Shown: positions 61,880 through 64,000 of the stretch, piece after piece
How the letters are laid out: every line of letters starts with the position of its first letter
Position numbering within the stretch: position 1 is the first letter of the stretch
From: Anaerolineales bacterium
GTDB taxonomy: Bacteria > Chloroflexota > Anaerolineae > 4572-78 > J111
Reading direction: 5' to 3'
Length of the DNA stretch: 64,000 bases
Assembly (NCBI GenBank): GCA_020634855.1
Contig: JACKAU010000009.1
Span: 1-64,000, forward strand
The notes under the pieces: model-generated
What the model was told of the DNA's origin: nothing
Database searches by the model: none
Seen by the model: only the letters and a program-made list of their open reading frames with translations
Translations under genes and position numbers: made by a program

Positions 61880-62374
61880 TTATTGAGCAAAAGCGGCTAA
61901 TTTGAATTCATTTAATAGGTGTGAAAACCGATCGCCATAGGGGCGCATAACTACCCGGCGTTTGGTATCTTCAAGATAGTACAACTCAATGGCCAGGTAA
62001 CTTTTCGGGAAAAATTCCAGGGCTTTGTCGGCCCACTCGACCAGCGAAATACCATTGCCGAAGAGATACTCTTCTAAGCCAAAGGACAGCGTTTCGGTGG
62101 CATCCGCTAGCCGGTACAGATCGATATGATAGACAGGCAACCGACCACGATATTCATTGACCAGGGTGAAGGTGGGCGAGATAACCGGATCGACCACGTC
62201 CAGCCCCTGGCAAACGCCCTGTATCCAGCGCGTTTTGCCGCTGCCCAGATCGCCTATCAGGGCCACTACATCGCCGGCTTGTAGCAATGTGGCCAAACGC
62301 ATACCCAACCGGCGAGTTTGGTTTTCGCTATGACTAATAAAATCTAATGTGTTCGGTTCCAGAATTGGCGACAT
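61880..62374 (-). CDS. tsaE: tRNA t6A synthesis ATPase TsaE
   Basis: 164 residues. Walker A GDLGSGKT at 41-48, SPTFTLVNEYRG, and HIDLYRL, then GISLVEWADKALEFFP. It drives TsaBDE turnover with ATP. ATG at 62374 follows AGGGA; a GTG ten codons earlier is less likely. Directly followed by tsaB without a gap. Confidence 0.95.
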   Translation of the reverse strand: MSPILEPNTLDFISHSENQTRRLGMRLATLLQAGDVVALIGDLGSGKTRWIQGVCQGLDVVDPVISPTFTLVNEYRGRLPVYHIDLYRLADATETLSFGLEEYLFGNGISLVEWADKALEFFPKSYLAIELYYLEDTKRRVVMRPYGDRFSHLLNEFKLAAFAQ

Positions 62375-62522
62375 CGTTCCCTCATCTCCGCTAGGATTAT
62401 ACACATTTTAGTAGACAGGGACAAAGCCTTTGGCAGAATTGTAAAATATATGGTAATATATTCTGGTATATATCGAAGATAATTAGGGTTAGTTGGGTCT
62501 TCGGATTGTTAAAGAGGTCTAT

Positions 62523-63263
62523 ATGCGTTACCTGGTAATTTCTGACGTTCACGCCAATCTAGCTGCTTTCGAAGCCGTACTAGAAGACGCAGAAGGGTTG
62601 TATGACAAGGTCTGGTGTTTGGGTGATATGGTTGGGTATGGTCCTGACCCTAATGAGTGCGTCGAACTGTTGTTGACGCTCGATCACCTCTGTATTGCCG
62701 GCAACCACGATTGGGCGGTTTTAGGCAAACTCGATATCGACGATTTTAATCCCGATGCGCGCTTCGCTTCGTTGTGGACGCGAGATCAGCTTAAAGGTAA
62801 TGTTCGAGACTACTTAGACAATTTACCCATTGCGCTGGTAGAGGAGAACATTTACACCCTGGTTCACGGCAGCCCGCGCCACCCCATTTGGGAATATATT
62901 CTTTACCCCGCCGTAGCTCAACCCAATTTTAAGCATTTTAATACTCTCTACTGTTTTGTCGGTCATACCCATAGCCCGGTGATTTTTACGGAGGCCGCCG
63001 ACCCCAACGCGACCTGCGACGCCATTGTGCCGGAATTCAACAGCGGCCCCTCGCCGCTGGGTGAGCGCCGCCTGATTCTGAACCCCGGCAGCATCGGCCA
63101 ACCTAGGGATGGCGACGCTAGAGCGGCTTACGGTATTCTAGATGTCGAGACCAGCACCTTTGAGCATCGACGCATCTCTTATCCGGTGGGGGTCACACAG
63201 GAAAAGATGAAGAAATGGGATTTTCCGCCCCGCCTATGGAAGCGTTTAGCCTTCGGCTGGTAG
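62523..63263 (+). CDS. Metallophosphoesterase (YfcE/MJ0936-like)
   Basis: 246 residues. Metal-site motifs in order: ISDVHANLAAFEA, LGDMVGYGPDPNE, AGNHDWA, HGSP and GHTHSP. These are calcineurin-like phosphodiesterases; the natural substrate is unknown. ATG at 62523 chosen over an earlier codon since AGAGG stands before it. Divergent from tsaE. Confidence 0.93.
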   Translation: MRYLVISDVHANLAAFEAVLEDAEGLYDKVWCLGDMVGYGPDPNECVELLLTLDHLCIAGNHDWAVLGKLDIDDFNPDARFASLWTRDQLKGNVRDYLDNLPIALVEENIYTLVHGSPRHPIWEYILYPAVAQPNFKHFNTLYCFVGHTHSPVIFTEAADPNATCDAIVPEFNSGPSPLGERRLILNPGSIGQPRDGDARAAYGILDVETSTFEHRRISYPVGVTQEKMKKWDFPPRLWKRLAFGW

Positions 63264-63410
63264 TATAATGGATGGCTCATTTAAGCCTTCGCTGACATCC
63301 CCTCCAACTGTTTAGACGAATAAGTCACCAGAATAAACAGCTTAAACAGGTAAGTTCAGTAAACGGTAATTTAAACCGTATGAGGTTCGTATGGAACTCG
63401 TAGGGTTTGT

Positions 63411-63440
63411 TTGACGTCTATAAATTTAACCGCATACAAT
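63411..63440 (+). promoter_or_regulatory. Probable promoter of the DUF4349 lipoprotein gene
   Basis: -35 TTGACG (63411-63416), 18-bp spacer, -10 TACAAT (63435-63440), about 64 bp before the ATG. The rest of the gap 63264-63503 shows nothing recognisable. Confidence 0.65.
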
Positions 63441-63503
63441 TAAAGGTGTCCGGCGCCAGTCGGGCATAACCACTTAAAGCTATTCTCAAGGAGCAAACAA
63501 ACC

Positions 63504-64000
63504 ATGAAAACGAGTAGATACCGGCTATTTTCCTTTGCGATGTTTTGGACTATTTTGATCATTCTATTCGGCGGGTTGGCCGGATGCAGTTCAGCCAACG
63601 AGGCCTCGATGGAGGCTTTTTCTGAAGCCGGCGATAGGGCCATGCCGCAAAGTGCTCCGGTCGAAGCCGAAGCGTCGGCTGAAGAGTCAATGCTTTATGC
63701 TGATGGCGACTCGGTGGCGGTGGAAGATTTTCTGGGGGCGGCGGTGGCCCAGGCCCAAGAAACAAGGGTTATCATTTATACCGGCGATATCGCCTTGGTG
63801 GTCAAAGATACGCAGGCCGCGGTTGACGAAATCACCGCGCTGTCGAGCGAGTTAGATGGCTTCGTATCCGGCTCCAACGTCTATGAATCGGGCGATGTGC
63901 TGCGCGGCAGCGTCACCATCCGCGTGCCGGCCGATCGCTATCAGACAGCCCTTGTCCGGCTGCGGGAGATGGCGCTGCGTGTTGAGCGTGAGAATTCAAC
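63504..64000 (+). CDS. DUF4349 lipoprotein, C-terminus beyond window
   Basis: The visible 165 residues start MKTSRYRLFSFAM with a lipoprotein signal peptide: the lipobox LAGC puts the lipidated Cys at residue 28. A low-complexity linker follows (about 30-75), then the DUF4349 beginning RVIIYTGDIALVVKDTQAAVDE and the strand GSVTIRVPADRY. The family ends with a coiled coil and a membrane helix, not visible here. Function not known. AAGGAG stands before the ATG. Confidence 0.85.
   Translation, partial: MKTSRYRLFSFAMFWTILIILFGGLAGCSSANEASMEAFSEAGDRAMPQSAPVEAEASAEESMLYADGDSVAVEDFLGAAVAQAQETRVIIYTGDIALVVKDTQAAVDEITALSSELDGFVSGSNVYESGDVLRGSVTIRVPADRYQTALVRLREMALRVERENS

Overview
The window looks like a piece of chromosome from a Chloroflexota bacterium of the Anaerolineae/Ardenticatenia kind. 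That is an inference from gene content: Pro/Thr-rich surface-protein stalks, a VanW protein, a very large GT39-like membrane protein, a Ser/Thr kinase with extracytoplasmic beta repeats, MttB-like and AcnX enzymes, DnaJ-type zinc-finger miniproteins and many small palindromic repeats. No rRNA or tRNA gene was found. Genes are dense, on both strands and mostly housekeeping, with one accessory island.

Layout. 1-2200: groES-groEL (minus; groEL runs off the left edge) behind a sigma70-type promoter and three CIRCE operators. 2.3-6.2 kb: GT39-like protein, ECF-type sigma factor and a small Cys/His protein. 6.3-6.8 kb: an orphan small RNA with a near-ideal promoter and terminator, next to a DnaJ-type zinc-finger miniprotein. 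7.2-17 kb: VanW protein, a hybrid sensor kinase with degenerate catalytic residues, bioY, two large surface proteins and a J-domain/TPR protein. 17.1-25.1 kb: the accessory island. It holds integron-like attC recombination sites, two copies of a conserved promoter, and cassette-like genes for a HEPN-like protein, a PD-(D/E)XK nuclease-like protein, an Mrr-like endonuclease and an unknown protein. A calcium-type P-ATPase and a 41-bp minisatellite lie between the two cassette groups. No integrase gene is in the window. 25.3-30.4 kb: kinase-vWA-repeat protein, methyltransferase and a decayed insertion sequence.

30.5-42.3 kb holds a minus-strand aromatic amino acid supercluster, in transcription order: DAHP synthase, tyrA, aroA, aroE, aroC, aroK, aroB, NUDIX hydrolase, CysQ-like phosphatase, aroQ and an MttB-like methyltransferase. 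It carries every shikimate-pathway step from DAHP synthase to chorismate plus the tyrosine branch. It is headed by a strong promoter, a 60-codon leader ORF with a Phe/Tyr/Trp-rich run, and an intrinsic terminator just before the first gene, which together have the layout of a transcription attenuator.

42.4-64 kb: gyrA, cdsA, polA, a BrnT/BrnA-type toxin-antitoxin pair, a D-threonine aldolase-like enzyme, an EamA exporter, VapBC, aconitase X (two subunits), an MFS exporter, a class IV aminotransferase, an SDR-like protein, a CNNM-type membrane protein, a NYN nuclease, the tsaE-tsaB-rimI-udg operon, a metallophosphoesterase and the start of a DUF4349 lipoprotein. At least five small palindromic repeat families recur across intergenic gaps, and one simple repeat lies in frame inside aroB.
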